NCBI RefSeq assembly: GCF_000378485.1
Contig: NZ_KB899970.1
Location: 62,001-126,000 of the forward strand
Source of the DNA: Flavobacterium rivuli WB 3.3-2 = DSM 21788
GTDB taxonomy: Bacteria > Bacteroidota > Bacteroidia > Flavobacteriales > Flavobacteriaceae
Direction: 5' to 3'
DNA: 64,000 bases
The position numbers and the translations under genes are program-made. Below are positions 18,311 to 27,038 of the stretch, in pieces (the stretch's first letter is position 1; each line of letters begins with the position of its first letter). Below the pieces are notes generated by a model. That model searched no databases. It was given only the letters and a program-made list of their open reading frames with translations, and was not told the origin of the DNA.

Positions 18311-19303
18311 ATGAAAAAGATCTTATTACTGCTTCTTTTTGTTTATGCCGGTGCATTTGCCCAGGCCGATAAGGTAAAGTTTACCGCTACCATACAAAAC
18401 CGCAACAGCGACTCGCTTGTTGTAAGCTCGCGTACTTTTACAAAAGTTATTAAGGGCGATGCTAAAGGTAAGTTTACAGACGCCTTTGCTGTACCGCAAC
18501 CGGGAGTGTACAAGTTGTTTGACGGTGCCGAGTATGCAACAGTTTACCTTAAAAATGGCTTCGACCTGAGCATGACGATGGATGCCAAACAGTTTGACGA
18601 AACTATTAAGTTTAAAGGTACAGGCGAAAAAGAAAATAATTACCTTGCTAAAAGAACGCTGCAGGACGAAGTTTTTGGCGAAAACCTTAATGCATCTTTA
18701 GGTAATGGCGACGCACTTACTAAACTTATAGACGAGCGTGTAAAAAATACTGAGGTTGTTATTAACGATGCTTCTTATGATGAAACATTCAGGAACGGGC
18801 TTAAAGCCCAGTTAGGCCAGGAAAAGCAACAGCTTACCCAAATGGCTCAGCAGGCTCTTGCAGCAGGCAAGCTAAAAGGAAAACCGTCTCCATCTTTTAA
18901 CTACGAGAACTTTAAGGGCGGTACCACCAAGCTTGAAGATTTTAAAGGTAAATATGTGTACATAGATGTTTGGGCTACATGGTGCGGCCCTTGCCGCCAG
19001 GAAATACCCTTCCTGCAAAAAGTAGAAGAAAAATACCACGGTAAAGACATTGTGTTTACAAGCATATCTATAGACACTGCTAAAGACCATGAAAAATGGA
19101 AAAAAATGGTGGGTGATAAAGCTTTAGGCGGCGTTCAGCTTATTGCTGATAAAGATTGGAAATCTGATTTTACTCAAGCTTACGGTATTAACTCTATACC
19201 GCGCTTTATCCTTATAGACCCTAAGGGTAATGTAGTTGATGCCGATGCAAAAAGGCCGTCTGACCCTGCATTACAGGAACAACTTGATAAATTACTTAAG
19301 TAA
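18311..19303 (+). CDS. TlpA-family periplasmic thioredoxin, first of a tandem pair
   Basis: 330 residues. A signal peptide (MKKILLLLLFVYAGAFAQ) is followed by an N-terminal beta-rich domain of the DUF4369-like type (residues ~20-110), a helical linker, and a C-terminal thioredoxin domain. The active site is WCGPC (Cys225, Cys228) and the cis-Pro loop is SIPRFILID. It is expected to reduce or isomerise disulfides in the periplasm. It ends in a clear terminator before its paralogue. Confidence 0.9.
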   Translation: MKKILLLLLFVYAGAFAQADKVKFTATIQNRNSDSLVVSSRTFTKVIKGDAKGKFTDAFAVPQPGVYKLFDGAEYATVYLKNGFDLSMTMDAKQFDETIKFKGTGEKENNYLAKRTLQDEVFGENLNASLGNGDALTKLIDERVKNTEVVINDASYDETFRNGLKAQLGQEKQQLTQMAQQALAAGKLKGKPSPSFNYENFKGGTTKLEDFKGKYVYIDVWATWCGPCRQEIPFLQKVEEKYHGKDIVFTSISIDTAKDHEKWKKMVGDKALGGVQLIADKDWKSDFTQAYGINSIPRFILIDPKGNVVDADAKRPSDPALQEQLDKLLK

Positions 19304-19325
19304 GTAATTAATTATTATATTTACT

Positions 19326-19351
19326 AACCCATGCTTATGCGTGGGTTTTTT
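19326..19351 (+). terminator. intrinsic terminator between the tandem thioredoxin genes
   Basis: AACCCATGC, loop TTAT, GCGTGGGTT, then a T-run. It partly separates transcription of the two paralogues. Confidence 0.8.
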
Positions 19352-19369
19352 ATTTAATACCAATTTACC

Positions 19370-20359
19370 ATGAAAATATTACTGCTTGCACTACTTATAG
19401 GCACCGGCGCCTTTGCCCAAACTGACCTTATTAACTTTAAAGGTGAAATAACAAATACTACTGCCGACTCAGTAGTGGTTACAAGCAAATCGGGCAGGTG
19501 GCATAAGGCAATGGCGTTAAATGCTAAAGGCCATTTTGAGGGTAAAATCCAACAGGGAGCTAATGTGTTTACACTAAGCGTTGGCGATGTAAAAACGCAA
19601 ATATGGTTAGAGAACGAGTTTGACCTTACCATAACTGCCGATGCTAAAAACTTTGTGCAAACGCTGCACTTTGAAGGGGCAGGGGCAAAGGAGAACGATT
19701 TTATAGTAGGGATGGAACGGGACAAACATAAGCTTGTCGAAAAATATAAGGCTGCATTTACCGATGAGGAGTTGCAAAAAGATGTAAATATTATGGTTGA
19801 TGCCTGGGTTGCTGTTTTAAAAAGTAAACCACAAACTGACATGATGGCTATGAACTTAACCTTTAAAATAGATTACATAGACAGGAAAAACCTGCCTAAG
19901 GAAATTTCGAAAGAAATTTATAAACAACGCCTTGTTAACACAAAATCGCCCGATTTTAATTTTGAGAATTTTAAAGGTGGTAACACTAAGCTTTCCCAGT
20001 TTAAAGGTAAATATGTTTATATAGATGTCTGGGCAACTTGGTGTGGGCCTTGTAAAATGGAAATACCTTTTTTACAGGAAGTAGAAGAAGCGAATAGAGA
20101 CAAAAATATTATATTTATAAGTATATCTGTAGATAAGGCAAAAGACCACGACAAGTGGAAGGAAATGGTAGCGAAAGATGATTTAGGTGGTGTGCAGCTC
20201 ATGGCTGATAAAGACTGGCAATCTGATTTTATAAAGGCGTATGGTATTCATTCTATACCCCGCTTTATACTTATAGACCCTAAAGGCAATGTGGTTGATG
20301 CCGATGCCAAAAGGCCGTCTAACCCGGAGTTACAACGACAGCTTAATAAATTGCTTTAG
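19370..20359 (+). CDS. TlpA-family periplasmic thioredoxin, second of a tandem pair
   Basis: 329 residues with the same plan as its upstream neighbour: signal peptide (MKILLLALLIGTGAFAQ), variable N-terminal domain, and thioredoxin domain with WCGPC at exactly the same residue numbers (225 and 228). The C-terminal halves are nearly identical over long runs (for example FKGKYVYIDVWATWCGPC and IPRFILIDPKGNVVDADAKR), while the N-terminal halves have diverged. This is a recent tandem duplication with relaxed or changed N-terminal specificity. Redox function is inferred from the family. Confidence 0.9.
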   Translation: MKILLLALLIGTGAFAQTDLINFKGEITNTTADSVVVTSKSGRWHKAMALNAKGHFEGKIQQGANVFTLSVGDVKTQIWLENEFDLTITADAKNFVQTLHFEGAGAKENDFIVGMERDKHKLVEKYKAAFTDEELQKDVNIMVDAWVAVLKSKPQTDMMAMNLTFKIDYIDRKNLPKEISKEIYKQRLVNTKSPDFNFENFKGGNTKLSQFKGKYVYIDVWATWCGPCKMEIPFLQEVEEANRDKNIIFISISVDKAKDHDKWKEMVAKDDLGGVQLMADKDWQSDFIKAYGIHSIPRFILIDPKGNVVDADAKRPSNPELQRQLNKLL

Positions 20360-20384
20360 TAGTTTACTTATTACGTGGGGGCAT

Positions 20385-20419
20385 AAAAAAACCTTCAGCA
20401 CTACGCTGAAGGTTTTTTT
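20385..20419. terminator. bidirectional terminator between thioredoxin gene and hpf
   Basis: AAACCTTCAGC / GCTGAAGGTTT with an A-run on one side and a T-run on the other. It serves both converging genes. Confidence 0.85.
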
Positions 20420-20443
20420 GTTTAAGCAGAATGACTGTTTATA

Positions 20444-20761
20444 TTAATGGCTACGTATTTTATCAAATGTGTGCTCCAGTAGTTTTTTCATTTTATCTGT
20501 AGCGCCTTTTATGGCAAGTTCTACGCTTGGTGCGTTATGAGATACTGCCTGGGGCTGCATACCATTTACACGGGCTTCTATAAGGCATCTTTTATCGTCA
20601 AGGCCACCTTTGTCGCCACCGTTTTCATCACTTACGTGTACTTCAAGGCTTGTTATTTTATCTTCAAATCGTTTTAGGGTAGTAGTAAGTACTTCGGTAA
20701 AGTAGTTTTCCATCCTGTCGCTACCCTCTATGTGGTTGTCTGTTCTTATTGAAATTTGCAT
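20444..20761 (-). CDS. hpf: ribosome hibernation-promoting factor family protein (HPF/RaiA)
   Basis: 105 residues of the short HPF/YfiA type. It starts MQISIRTDNHIEGSDRMENYF, with the beta-strand EVHVSDENGG and the conserved CLIEARVNG strand, then a C-terminal helix rich in Lys (MKKLLEHTFDKI). Such proteins bind the 30S decoding region and stall ribosomes in stationary phase. There is no long C-terminal dimerisation domain, so this is the short form. A TAAATTTG -7-like box lies about 25 bp upstream. Confidence 0.9.
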   Translation of the reverse strand: MQISIRTDNHIEGSDRMENYFTEVLTTTLKRFEDKITSLEVHVSDENGGDKGGLDDKRCLIEARVNGMQPQAVSHNAPSVELAIKGATDKMKKLLEHTFDKIRSH

Positions 20762-20876
20762 GGTTATAATGTTTAATTGATATACTCAAATTTACCTTTT
20801 TTAAAGTAGCCGTGCACGCTAATTAGCATAAGATTAATAAAGCTATCATGCTATAGTTATTTATTATCATATTAAC

Positions 20877-20907
20877 TTGGATTATAATACCAATTGGTAT
20901 AATTTTG
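20877..20907 (+). promoter_or_regulatory. tetR promoter with embedded palindromic operator
   Basis: TTG (20877-20879), 20 bp, TAATTTTG (20900-20907). The perfect palindrome ATACCAATTGGTAT (20887-20900) fills the spacer and touches the -7 box, the expected position for autorepression by the TetR protein encoded 19 bp downstream. Confidence 0.75.
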
Positions 20908-20925
20908 TAAACAGAAAATGATACA

Positions 20926-21516
20926 ATGAGCAAGGCAGAAAGGACAAGGCAGTTTATTATAGAAAAAACGGCACCTATTTTTAACCAGAAGGGATATGCA
21001 GGAACGTCTATAAGCGACCTTACTGAGGCTACCGGTTTAACTAAGGGCAGTATATATGGCAACTTTAGCAATAAAGATGAAGTGGCACTATCTGCATTCG
21101 ACCATAATTATGGATTAATAAAGGCTACCATCAGGCTGGAGATGGATAAAGTGCCGGATACTTTAGATAAGCTACGGGTTTGGCTCAAAGTTTTTTCTGA
21201 GATTCATACTAATGAAGCTTTTAAATATGGTTGCCCTGTTTTAAATACGGCAATAGAGTCGGACGATACGCATACAGAATTACGTAAAAAGGCAATAGCG
21301 GCTATTAACAACTGGTATAGTGTTATTAGTGAAATTATTAAAAAGGGCCAAGAAGAAGGAAGGATAAATGCCGATGTTAACCATGCAGAATTTGCCGGAG
21401 CATACATTGCCATAATAGAGGGTGGTGTAATGCTTGCTAAAGTAACCGGAAAGATGGACGGTTTAAATGCAGTTATTAAACAGGCAGAAAAAATGATTAC
21501 AGATATAGCGGTTTAA
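20926..21516 (+). CDS. TetR/AcrR-family transcriptional repressor
   Basis: 196 residues. The N-terminal helix-turn-helix is intact (FNQKGYAGTSISDLTEATGLTKGSIYGNFSNKDEVA, about residues 20-55), and a helical ligand domain follows that resembles the TetR_C group with an acyl-type pocket. A 14-bp palindrome overlaps its own promoter and recurs with one change before the downstream thioesterase-synthase pair, so it probably represses itself and that operon. The effector is unknown; acyl-CoA or another lipid intermediate is a reasonable guess from the neighbours. Confidence 0.93.
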   Translation: MSKAERTRQFIIEKTAPIFNQKGYAGTSISDLTEATGLTKGSIYGNFSNKDEVALSAFDHNYGLIKATIRLEMDKVPDTLDKLRVWLKVFSEIHTNEAFKYGCPVLNTAIESDDTHTELRKKAIAAINNWYSVISEIIKKGQEEGRINADVNHAEFAGAYIAIIEGGVMLAKVTGKMDGLNAVIKQAEKMITDIAV

Positions 21517-21523
21517 TATAAGG

Positions 21524-21546
21524 CGGCTTTTGATAAGCCGTTTTTT
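21524..21546 (+). terminator. intrinsic terminator of tetR
   Basis: CGGCTT, loop TTGAT, AAGCCG, then six T. It implies that the next genes need their own promoter. Confidence 0.75.
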
Positions 21547-21558
21547 AGCAAAAACAAT

Positions 21559-21572
21559 ATACCGATTGGTAT
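21559..21572 (+). promoter_or_regulatory. second TetR operator, upstream of the thioesterase-ketosynthase operon
   Basis: ATACCGATTGGTAT, 13 of 14 bases identical to the tetR operator. It lies 13 bp before the thioesterase ATG and just after the tetR terminator. The shared site links regulator and targets. Confidence 0.7.
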
Positions 21573-21585
21573 AAAATATAAAGTT

Positions 21586-22023
21586 ATGGATAGTATAGAA
21601 GCAACTTTTTTAAAAACACACATAGGTAAAGAGATTAGTGGGTCGCCGTCGCCGTTTATGAACTGGCTTAAACCGGTAATACTTTCGGTAGATGAAGGCA
21701 GCCTTGCGTTTCAGTATACGGTAAGGCATGAAATGACCAATCCGTTTGGTACACTTCATGGCGGCATAACCGCGGCCATGATAGACGATGCTATTGGCGC
21801 AACGCTAATTGCTTATGGCGAGCCGTACTTTCATGTAACCGTAAACCTGGCTATAGATTATTTTGCTGCCGCTAAAGAAGGTGATGTTATCATTGCCCAC
21901 ACACAGGTCATTAAAAAAGGCAGGCAGTTAGTTAATGCCCAATGTGATGTGTGGAATGAAGATCGTACACGCCTCCTCGCAAAAGGATATACCAACCTGA
22001 TAAAAACCGAAATAAAAAAATGA
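21586..22023 (+). CDS. hotdog-fold thioesterase, PaaI family
   Basis: 145 residues with the PaaI-type hotdog signature FGTLHGGITAAMIDDAIGAT (about residues 46-65), in which the HGG loop and the acidic residue of MIDDA form the usual active site. It is expected to hydrolyse acyl-CoA or acyl-carrier thioesters. Its stop overlaps the start of the next gene (ATGA), so it is translationally coupled to the ketoacyl synthase. This suggests that it acts on acyl chains produced or primed by that enzyme. Confidence 0.9.
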   Translation: MDSIEATFLKTHIGKEISGSPSPFMNWLKPVILSVDEGSLAFQYTVRHEMTNPFGTLHGGITAAMIDDAIGATLIAYGEPYFHVTVNLAIDYFAAAKEGDVIIAHTQVIKKGRQLVNAQCDVWNEDRTRLLAKGYTNLIKTEIKK

Positions 22024-23267
22024 AAAGAGTAGTAGTAACAGGCCTTGGGGCAATAACACCGTTGGGAAATTCGGTATCGGAATTCTGGGCAAATATCCTT
22101 GCCGGGAAAAGCGGTGCAGCACCCATAACAAAGTTTGATGCCTCTAAGTTTAAAACCAATTTTGCCTGTGAGGTAAAAGGTTTTAATGCCGAAGATTATA
22201 TAGAAAAGAAAGAGATACGTAAGTATGACCTCTTTACCCAGTATGCCATTGCTGCAAGCGACGAAGCTATAAAAGATGCCGGCCTTGATTTTGTAAGCAT
22301 GCCGCAGCACGAACGGTTTGATGTGGGTGTTATTTGGGCATCGGGCAACGGCGGTATTGGTACGTTTGAAGAGCAACTGCGTGAATTTCATACCGGAGAT
22401 GGCACACCACGCTTTAACCCTTTCTTCATACCGAAAATGATCGTAGATATTGCTGCCGGGGTGCTCTCTATACGTAATGGTTTGCATGGGCCTAACTATG
22501 CTACGGTATCTGCCTGTGCATCGTCTAATACTGCAATTATAGCAGCTTTTGATACTATAAGGTTAGGAAAAGCAACCATTATGATAGCGGGTGGTAGCGA
22601 GGCAGCATTAACACCATCATCTATTGGTGGGTTTAATGCATCACATGCGCTGTCAAAACGTAATGATGACCCACAGGGTGCGTCGCGTCCTTTTGATAAA
22701 GACCGCGATGGTTTTGTAGCCGGCGAGGGTGCCGGTGCCCTTATTCTTGAAGATTATGATTATGCCGTGGCTCGCGGCGCAACCATTTATGCCGAGATTG
22801 TAGGCGGTGGCATGGCTGCCGATGCGTATCACTTAACGGGTACGCCACCTGATGGGCTTGGTGCTGCACTGGGCATGACTAAAGCATTGGCAGATGCCGG
22901 AATAACACCTGATAAAATAGATTATATAAATGCCCATGCAACTTCTACAGGCCTTGGTGATATTAGTGAGCTTACCGCTATCAGCACTGTTTTTAAAGGT
23001 GTAAATGTGCCTATTGGCGCAACCAAATCGATGACGGGTCATTTGCTTGGTGCTGCCGGAGCTGTGGAAAGCATCATTAGTATACTGGCTATAAGAGACG
23101 GTATCATTCCGCCTACAATAAACACTGTAAATATAGATGAGAAGGTTCCTGCCGGGCTTAACCTTGCTTTAGGCAAAGCACAAAAGGCCGATATTACTTA
23201 TGTGCTGAATAATACCTTTGGTTTTGGGGGGCATACGGCAAGTACAATATTTAAGAAAGTAGGCTAA
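22020..23267 (+). CDS. beta-ketoacyl-ACP synthase II-like (FabF family)
   Basis: 415-residue condensing enzyme. The Cys-His-His triad is complete: nucleophile in SACASSN (Cys166), INAHATSTGLGD (His near 307) and SMTGHLLGAAG (His near 342). It catalyses decarboxylative condensation of malonyl-ACP with an acyl primer. It is grouped with a regulator and thioesterase rather than with acpP and other fab genes, so it is probably an accessory synthase rather than the housekeeping FabF. No acyl carrier gene is seen nearby. Confidence 0.92.
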   Translation: MKRVVVTGLGAITPLGNSVSEFWANILAGKSGAAPITKFDASKFKTNFACEVKGFNAEDYIEKKEIRKYDLFTQYAIAASDEAIKDAGLDFVSMPQHERFDVGVIWASGNGGIGTFEEQLREFHTGDGTPRFNPFFIPKMIVDIAAGVLSIRNGLHGPNYATVSACASSNTAIIAAFDTIRLGKATIMIAGGSEAALTPSSIGGFNASHALSKRNDDPQGASRPFDKDRDGFVAGEGAGALILEDYDYAVARGATIYAEIVGGGMAADAYHLTGTPPDGLGAALGMTKALADAGITPDKIDYINAHATSTGLGDISELTAISTVFKGVNVPIGATKSMTGHLLGAAGAVESIISILAIRDGIIPPTINTVNIDEKVPAGLNLALGKAQKADITYVLNNTFGFGGHTASTIFKKVG

Positions 23268-23298
23268 GTTTTTACAAGATGATAACATCATGTATTTC

Positions 23299-23485
23299 TT
23301 TACCACAAAGTACACGAAGGATTTCATAAGGTTCACTAAGTAAGTATTTAAGTTTTCAATCCCACTAATGTGATTGAAGAACACAAGGCTTTGCGTAACT
23401 GCTTTGTGTCCTTGTGGCTTGAAACAAGCTTTACTCGTATCGCCTCGTGTTCTTAGTGAAATCCTTTGTGGGCTTTGTGGTAAAA
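23299..23485. repeat. long intergenic inverted repeat of the ACCACAAAG type
   Basis: The left part (23299-23340, TTTACCACAAAGTACACGAA...) is complementary in blocks to the right part (23452-23485, CTTAGTGAAATCC...TTTGTGGTAAA). A second smaller inverted repeat (CACAAGG / CCTTGTG) lies inside. No coding potential. It fills the 299-bp gap between the synthase and the dehydrogenase. Confidence 0.7.
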
Positions 23486-23566
23486 TCATGGTAACTATTG
23501 ATGTTTTCTATAACGATAAAATAAAAATATAACCGTGGTATAACCACATAATTAAATAAATAAAAA

Positions 23567-24310
23567 ATGAAAACAACTGGAAATACTGTATTAATTACCG
23601 GAGGTAGCGCCGGTATAGGCTTAGCATTAGCCGAGAGATTTATCGCCGAAGGCAACAACGTTATTATAACCGGCAGGAATGAGGCCAGGCTTCAGGCAGC
23701 AGCCGAAAAATTAGGCGGAAACGTAACCGCTATTGCAGCAGATGTGTCTAACGCTGATGAGGTTGAAACTTTAGTACAAAAAATATCTAAAGATTTCCCT
23801 AAGCTTAATGTGCTTATTAATAATGCAGGGGCGGCATCCTATTATAAACTGGGCAGCGAAGCCGATGCTTTTGCAAACGCTCAGGAAGAAATAATTACCA
23901 ATTACCTGTCGGTTATTCGCTTAACCGAGAAATTACTGCCGGTGCTTAAGAGCCAGGAAGAAAGTGCTGTAGTAAATGTATCGTCTATCGCGGCATTTGT
24001 GCCTAATGGCTATATTCCAACATATTCTGCCAGTAAAGCAGCACTGCATTCGTATACGCAATCATTGCGTCTTACCATTGCAGATACATCGGTTAAAGTA
24101 TTTGAGTTAATGCCACCACTTGTAAACACTGATTTTTCTAAAGACATAGGCGGGGAGAATGGCATTGCACCATCGGTACTTGCAGACGACCTAATCGAAG
24201 CATTTACTAACAATACATTTGAAATTCATACCGGTGCCACTGCCGATATCTACAAACTAAGCCTAAGCGATCCTGCTGCGGCCCTGCACGCCATGAATAG
24301 TAGAGGTTAA
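23567..24310 (+). CDS. short-chain dehydrogenase/reductase (DltE-like)
   Basis: 247 residues of the classical SDR fold. The cofactor motif is GGSAGIG near residue 12, NNAG near residue 86, and the catalytic Ser and YSASK (Tyr near 150) are present. The TGR start of the second strand (VIITGRNEARL) suggests NADP(H) preference. It is separated from the ketoacyl synthase by a repeat-filled gap, so co-transcription is uncertain, although a ketoreductase would fit that neighbourhood. Substrate unknown. Confidence 0.9.
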   Translation: MKTTGNTVLITGGSAGIGLALAERFIAEGNNVIITGRNEARLQAAAEKLGGNVTAIAADVSNADEVETLVQKISKDFPKLNVLINNAGAASYYKLGSEADAFANAQEEIITNYLSVIRLTEKLLPVLKSQEESAVVNVSSIAAFVPNGYIPTYSASKAALHSYTQSLRLTIADTSVKVFELMPPLVNTDFSKDIGGENGIAPSVLADDLIEAFTNNTFEIHTGATADIYKLSLSDPAAALHAMNSRG

Positions 24311-24408
24311 TTTGTTTTGTCGAGGCTTTATATGTGAACCATTGGGGAAGTAGTAATGCTTTTCTGATGGTTTTTTGTTTTGGCAGAGTTACACGAAAAT
24401 GGGTTTTG

Positions 24409-25185
24409 TCAAAAAACATTTTCCAGCACAATATCAAAAGCTAAATAATTAGCATCCTTTATATGGTGTCCATGGCCTATAAGGTCGTTCATATAGCCAA
24501 TATCAAAAGTTACCGGTATAGAATCTGGTGAATAGCTGTAGTAAAGGCAAAAACGGCTTTCCTTATATTCAAAATCACTCCAGCCCTCAGTATCATCGTT
24601 GCTTATAGAGAATAAAGCTTCGGCACTACCTACAAGGCTGCTTTCCGAATAAACGTCTAACGGAATGGTAGCCTGTGTTTTAAATCGTGATCGCAGTTGG
24701 AAGTCGTCTTCTACCGTTTCGAAATCGGGAGTGTAAAACTTCCTGATTTCTTCCCTAAAAGTACTTTTCCATTTAACCGATCCTATTTTTGCAGTATAGC
24801 TTAGCCTGCCATAACCCCTGAATTCCTGGTGGGTAGTAGGGGATTCTGCTTCATAAGGTTCTTTGCTGCTGTACTGGTTCTGGCTCCTGTAGCTTAGTGC
24901 ATAGCTGTATTGCCAGTGGGTATTTAGTTTATGGTAAAACTCCTGGTTTAACACAATTATAGACTGCTTTTTAAACGGATTGGCGTCTCCTTCAGGATCG
25001 CTTATCCTCCCGATGCCTACATAAGTGACCGATGTGTTTTTTGCGTCCAGTTTTTGCCGCACACCTACCGCTCCCCAAAAAGCTGATTGTGTAGTGCCAA
25101 GCCCTGGAGGGCTTAACTGCGCATTACAATTTGAGATAAATAATACTAACACTATAGTTGTTATAAAGAATTTTAATGCGCTCAT
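24409..25185 (-). CDS. DUF2490 outer-membrane beta-barrel protein
   Basis: 258 residues with a signal peptide (MSALKFFITTIVLVLFISNCNAQ) and alternating hydrophobic strands typical of small outer-membrane barrels, ending in an aromatic residue (VLENVF). The pattern (HWQYSYALSYRSQNQY, RGYGRLSYTAKIG, YSYSPDSIPVTFDIGYMNDL) fits DUF2490. Function is not known. The SNC in the signal peptide could also be read as a lipobox, but a barrel is more likely. Confidence 0.8.
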   Translation of the reverse strand: MSALKFFITTIVLVLFISNCNAQLSPPGLGTTQSAFWGAVGVRQKLDAKNTSVTYVGIGRISDPEGDANPFKKQSIIVLNQEFYHKLNTHWQYSYALSYRSQNQYSSKEPYEAESPTTHQEFRGYGRLSYTAKIGSVKWKSTFREEIRKFYTPDFETVEDDFQLRSRFKTQATIPLDVYSESSLVGSAEALFSISNDDTEGWSDFEYKESRFCLYYSYSPDSIPVTFDIGYMNDLIGHGHHIKDANYLAFDIVLENVF

Positions 25186-25366
25186 TGTAAGTGTTTTTAT
25201 AGTACAAATGTTGAGCGTGAAACTGTAATGAATTTGGAATTTGCAAAACTTTAAGAGTAGTGTTATTTTAATTTAGGTAATGTTTTACGTGTAAAATGTT
25301 AATGATATCTATAATCCGTACCCTTTAAGAAACAGATTATTTAATTTTAAGGGTTAATGCTTTTCT

Positions 25367-26422
25367 ATGAATAACTTCCATACAGACAGCCGGTTTTTGC
25401 AGTTCCTGGTATTTGGGTTCCTGGGCCTGGTACTCACATTCAGTATAGTGTTTTTTGTACTGAAGCGTATTGGGAAGGATCCTAAAAACCTGCTTCCCAT
25501 AAATTTTGCAAACCGTATTAAAATCCCGCTGTTGCTCATAATTATAGCACTTGTATTGCGCATAGGCCTGCTAAATGATGTTTTTGAAGGGAGCTTAATG
25601 CTTATAATAGGTCATGTGTGCACACTCCTGCTCATTTTTGCCGTAACGTGGAGCTGCATTGTAATACTGCGGTCTTTTAAATCGGGTCTTATGCGCAAGT
25701 ATGATATTACTGCCGATGATAACCTTAATGCCCGCCGTGTTTTTACCCAGTTTACTATTTTAGAACGGGTGGTAATATTCCTGCTTATTGTTTTTGCCAT
25801 AGGTGTGGCTTTAATGAGCTTTGATGGTATTCGTGCTATAGGCATCAGTTTTCTTACCTCTGCCGGTATTGCCGGTATTATACTGGGCTTTTCGGCCCAA
25901 AAAATGCTGGGTACGCTGGTGGCCGGTATACAAATAGCTATAACGCAGCCTATACGGTTAGACGATGTTGTAATTGTAGAGGGCGAGTGGGGCTGGATAG
26001 AAGAAATTAACCTTACCTATGTAGTGGTGCGCATTTGGGATAAGCGCCGCATGGTATTGCCTACCACTTATTTTATAGAAAAACCTTTCCAGAACTGGAC
26101 AAGGACCACCTCTGAAATTTTGGGTACCGTATTTATTTATACCGATTTTGGCCTTCCGGTAGATGCGCTTCGTGAAGAACTTACGCGGTTATTAAAGTCG
26201 ACCCCGCTTTGGGATGGTAATGTAAATGTGCTGCAGGTTACTAATGCTACCGAGACAGGTATGGAGATAAGGGCGCTTATGAGCTCTAAAAACTCTCCCA
26301 CTTCGTGGGATCTGCGCGTATTCATCCGCGAAAAGCTCATCACATTTATACAGCAAAACTATCCCGATTGCCTGCCTAAAACGCGTATTTCGGTTAAGGG
26401 AAAGGATGAACCCTCGTTGTAA
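25367..26422 (+). CDS. small-conductance mechanosensitive channel (MscS family)
   Basis: 351 residues. About five hydrophobic helices are followed by the pore-lining segment GIAGIILGFSAQKMLGTLVAGIQIAITQPIRLDDVV (from about residue 165) and the beta domain (VEGEWGWIEEINLTYVVVRIWDKRRMVLP). The last part resembles the MscS C-terminal alpha/beta domain. It should open under membrane tension to release solutes in osmotic downshock. Complete, single gene. Confidence 0.93.
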   Translation: MNNFHTDSRFLQFLVFGFLGLVLTFSIVFFVLKRIGKDPKNLLPINFANRIKIPLLLIIIALVLRIGLLNDVFEGSLMLIIGHVCTLLLIFAVTWSCIVILRSFKSGLMRKYDITADDNLNARRVFTQFTILERVVIFLLIVFAIGVALMSFDGIRAIGISFLTSAGIAGIILGFSAQKMLGTLVAGIQIAITQPIRLDDVVIVEGEWGWIEEINLTYVVVRIWDKRRMVLPTTYFIEKPFQNWTRTTSEILGTVFIYTDFGLPVDALREELTRLLKSTPLWDGNVNVLQVTNATETGMEIRALMSSKNSPTSWDLRVFIREKLITFIQQNYPDCLPKTRISVKGKDEPSL

Positions 26423-26525
26423 GAATGATTTTAAACTATCTTAATAATAACTATTTAGCATAATTTTAAGTTTTAAATTGTCAGTATGTTTTTACATTTG
26501 AAAGAATATCTAAATGTTAAAAATT

Positions 26526-26957
26526 ATGTCTAAAACAGGGCCGATTATTATAATTGAAGACGATGAGGATGATAAACATATTTTTGAAACCATTGTAAGA
26601 GAATTGGGTTATAAAAACCTTATAATATGGCATGAAAATACGGATCAGACCTTTGATTATTTATGTAATACTACCGATTCGCCTTTTGTTATCTTTTCAG
26701 ATGTTAACCTTCCCAGAATGAATGGGCTTGATTTCAAGAAAAAAATTGATGATGTGCCGGAGCTTCGCAAAAAAAGTATTCCATATATATTTTACTCTAC
26801 ATCGGCAAACCAGCATGATGTAAATACGGCATATACCCAAATGACAATACAGGGTTTCTTTAAAAAGGAAAATGATTATGAAACAATGAAAAAAAATATA
26901 AAGCTGATATTAGAGTATTGGTCGGTTTGCAGGCATCCTAATTTAAATGTATTTTAG
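26526..26957 (+). CDS. single-domain response regulator (Rcp1/CheY-like)
   Basis: About 143 residues of receiver domain only. The acidic pocket is IIEDDEDD, the phospho-acceptor Asp lies in FSDVNLPRMNG, and the switch Ser/Thr (YSTSA) and Lys (FFKKEN) are present. I prefer the second ATG (MSKTGPIIIIEDD) over one 12 nt upstream because TACATTTG, a -7-like box, ends at 26500 and would leave almost no leader for the first. No kinase is adjacent, so it probably serves a phytochrome-like or hybrid kinase elsewhere. Confidence 0.88.
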   Translation: MSKTGPIIIIEDDEDDKHIFETIVRELGYKNLIIWHENTDQTFDYLCNTTDSPFVIFSDVNLPRMNGLDFKKKIDDVPELRKKSIPYIFYSTSANQHDVNTAYTQMTIQGFFKKENDYETMKKNIKLILEYWSVCRHPNLNVF

Positions 26958-27038
26958 GCTAAACATAACCGCTTGTTTATATAAAAAGTGTTGCTAAACT
27001 TTTGCATCTTTGTAATTCTGTAAATTATAACTATTGCT

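Noticed and set aside
20926..24310. Complete polyketide or aryl-polyene cluster
   Set aside because: Only one condensing enzyme, a thioesterase and one reductase are seen; no acyl carrier protein, dehydratase or adenylation gene.
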